DNA of 64,000 bases, from NCBI GenBank assembly GCA_024305405.1, contig JAKNDB010000076.1, forward strand, positions 372,001-436,000, in the 5' to 3' direction. The translations under genes and the position numbers were made by a program. Within the stretch, counting starts at the first letter, position 1. Each line of letters begins with the position of its first letter. Below the pieces are notes generated by a model. The model was given only the letters and a program-made list of their open reading frames with translations, was not told the DNA's origin and searched no databases. Of the stretch, positions 61,846 to 64,000 are shown piece after piece. The stretch is from Dirofilaria immitis (taxonomy: Eukaryota; Nematoda; Chromadorea; Rhabditida; Onchocercidae).

Positions 61846-64000
61846 GTATCTTTTCTTTATTGATCAATTTTAAGCTTTCGATATTCCATTAATTTGCTTT
61901 CAACATGAAATCTTTCCTATATGAAAGTTCGGATTTTTAAATCAATTAATCACTCTATTCTATCCATAATTATATCTATCATTAAAAAATAAGAAAAAAG
62001 TCTTATAATTGAATATATAATTATTTGAGTTTATATAAGCTTTTGGATGATATAACTATTCGAGAGCGAGAGTCTTGGGATTTTGAAGTATAGGAAAAAA
62101 AGATGAGATACAACATTTCTTTTAAATAGATAATTACAATAAATAATAAAATATATCCGAAAATTATGATAATCATAATTGCTGAAAATGACTGTCTTTG
62201 TTTGATATACTATAGAAATTTAAAATTTCCAGATGGCTAAATTTTCCAGAGCTAATCATTGCTTACGTATTTTTATTTCTAACAATTTTTTCAAATTTTC
62301 TAATCTTTTATTCAGTGAATATAAGAGTCTGATAATGTGAAATAAATGATAAGGTGATATGATGTTGTGATATGAGAGAAAATAGTGCTTCGTCAGTATA
62401 TGAGAAGGCGTCATTGTCATTGTCTTAATTCTAAACTTAGCGCCTTATTCTTGTAAGACGCTAAATTACCAACATTTTTAATATAGACTATTCATTTTCG
62501 AGATTGTTTTTGTGTATTTCTTTTTCAGCATATGGACTTTAAGGAGCATGTGGATAGTTAGCGAGTATTTAGAGCATATGAATGTTGCTTAATTAATTAA
62601 CTTCAATAAGTTTTCATATAATTTCTTATTTTGTGATCAAGTTCTTTTTTGATTGATTTTGTTAGAAGCTTGACTAACATTCGAAATTTTACGTAATATC
62701 GATTTTGATTTGGGTCGCATTTATTATTTATTTTAAAAGAACATTACTATTTTCGTCTTGCCCCTTTCTAATGAAATAGTAAGAAAGATTCATTGATATA
62801 TAGAGAAAGAGAATATTCTTTCTTATTGCTTTAGTTGCTGCATATAATTTGCCAAAGTGGCCAAGCAGACAGTAAAATTTAACTTCAGTTGCTGTCCAAA
62901 TAATTACTGGCTTCAAGGAGGAAGAGAACAATTGAGGGAGGATTGCTTGACTGAGTGATATGATTGTCCCCAGTATTGGATTATTACTTTTATTTACATC
63001 TATGTGCGTTGATATGCTGTTATAACCATCCCTCCGGATAAATGCTGGATATAGTGGTACATTTGCTTGAAACTATTGTTGAAATCAAACTCTGTCCTCT
63101 CCTTACATCTCTATATTTCTCGTCCTTGGCTTTGGTTGATTCTCTTCTCCCTTCAAGGTTTACCATGATGGAATGCCTATGTCATAATTGTCTGGTATTC
63201 TGGGCCATCAAGCACTTTTGTTTTTCTTTTTGATTTATCTTTTATAGCAGTATCCCGAAACTGGATTGGGCCAGCGTTATTGCTTGACAGATTTAGCTAG
63301 GCCTCAATTTTTGTTTTCAGACCTCTTTCTCAGCTTCACTTTAGCTTCTTCTTGTTGTTAACCACTTATATTATTATCTCATGTTATTTCATCATTTCTT
63401 ATTCTAATGTTTTTAATCTTTAATGTTCTGAGACAAAAGTCGAGGATTGGACCATTTTGCTCCATCTGATTCAAATGAATAACAACTGTATGAATTTTCA
63501 ACATTCCGTAAAAATATTTGCAGTTTTCATTAAATTTCTTCGAGCGCAAAATTTACTGATGTTGTCAATTGCTTTTTCATTTAAGATGTCTTTCGAACGA
63601 CACTCAAATTATATGTCTCGTAATGGAAGAAGATATTTTCTCAGCTTATTTTAACGATTTCGCCTAATTTTTTCTTTTCTCATAACTTCATTGTTTCATA
63701 AAAATAAAAAGCGACTAATTCTTAACAATACATTATTCCCGTCTTTGAATTGCTCGGGAATTGCATTGGAATACTTATTCAATTTCTTGAATAGAAAATT
63801 ATCCTGATATCAATCTTTAATATCCATTTTAAAAATTAGCTAATTTTTTCTGTATTCTACTCAACAGTTGAAAATTAGCATCATGTTTTCAACTATTAAT
63901 AGTATAAGATAAATCATTGTGAAAGAAGAACATAGTCTTCCATACAGATTTGGCCAGATTAATCTTGTAATAAATTACTCATATCTTAGCTTTACTTCTC
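61846..64000 (+). other. intron of the LIM-9-like gene running to the window edge
   Basis: The donor GAG|GTATCT at 61846 opens an intron, and no exon with the LIM2 continuation is visible before 64000. Short stretches with acceptors at 62527 and 63248 were read, but neither carries LIM-type Cys/His spacing in phase. ORFs at 62728-62931, 63042-63233 and 63457-63654 look like noise. Confidence 0.55.

Noticed and set aside
63248..63310. Possible LIM2 exon (acceptor TATAGCAG, then YPETGLGQRYCL)
   Set aside because: Lacks the Cys/His spacing of a LIM domain and does not continue the CDE junction convincingly.

Overview
This window looks like nematode nuclear DNA. It is roughly 70% A+T and rich in microsatellites, and its genes are split into many short exons by introns that end in TTTCAG/TTTTAG-like sites. 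A nearly complete levamisole-type acetylcholine receptor alpha subunit closest to UNC-38, and the 5' half of a PET-LIM protein of the LIM-9/Limpet type, support Nematoda. The composition suggests a clade III (filarial/spirurid-like) worm, but I cannot name the species. There is no bacterial-type gene organisation, no CRISPR, and I recognised no tRNA or rRNA.

Layout. 1-8 kb: minus-strand exons of a Gln/His-repeat protein that runs off the left edge, a microsatellite-dense block (6.6-8.1 kb), and a possible terminal exon of another minus-strand gene (7834-7906). 8-12 kb: nothing firm. 12.3-17.6 kb: a seven-exon plus-strand gene encoding about 314 residues, in which successive exons carry RING-like zinc modules and the last two encode a ubiquitin-like fold; this is the most novel-looking gene here. 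17.7-29.9 kb: mostly unassigned, with several minus-strand terminal-exon candidates. 29.9-34.4 kb: unc-38 homologue in 12 exons on the minus strand. 39.4-40.2 kb: a two-exon gene for an 87-residue, probably N-myristoylated protein. 42.5-46.3 kb: two coding-like single exons on opposite strands. 50.0-51.1 kb: a four-exon gene for about 153 residues. 53.7 kb to beyond the right edge: LIM-9/Limpet-type gene, with the Cys-rich N-terminus, PET domain and first LIM domain in the window.

A window-wide quality signal matters to any user of this annotation. Four of the twelve unc-38 exons are exactly one base short, each within an A/T homopolymer, and three other candidate exons show the same pattern. 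Homopolymer under-calling in the assembly is the simplest explanation; real pseudogenisation of unc-38 is the alternative. The LIM-9-type and RING-module genes have intact phase throughout.

The genes do not form an obvious shared pathway. Two of them (unc-38 and the LIM-9-like gene) act in muscle in C. elegans, one as a body-wall muscle receptor and the other as a sarcomere attachment protein. I read nothing into their being neighbours.
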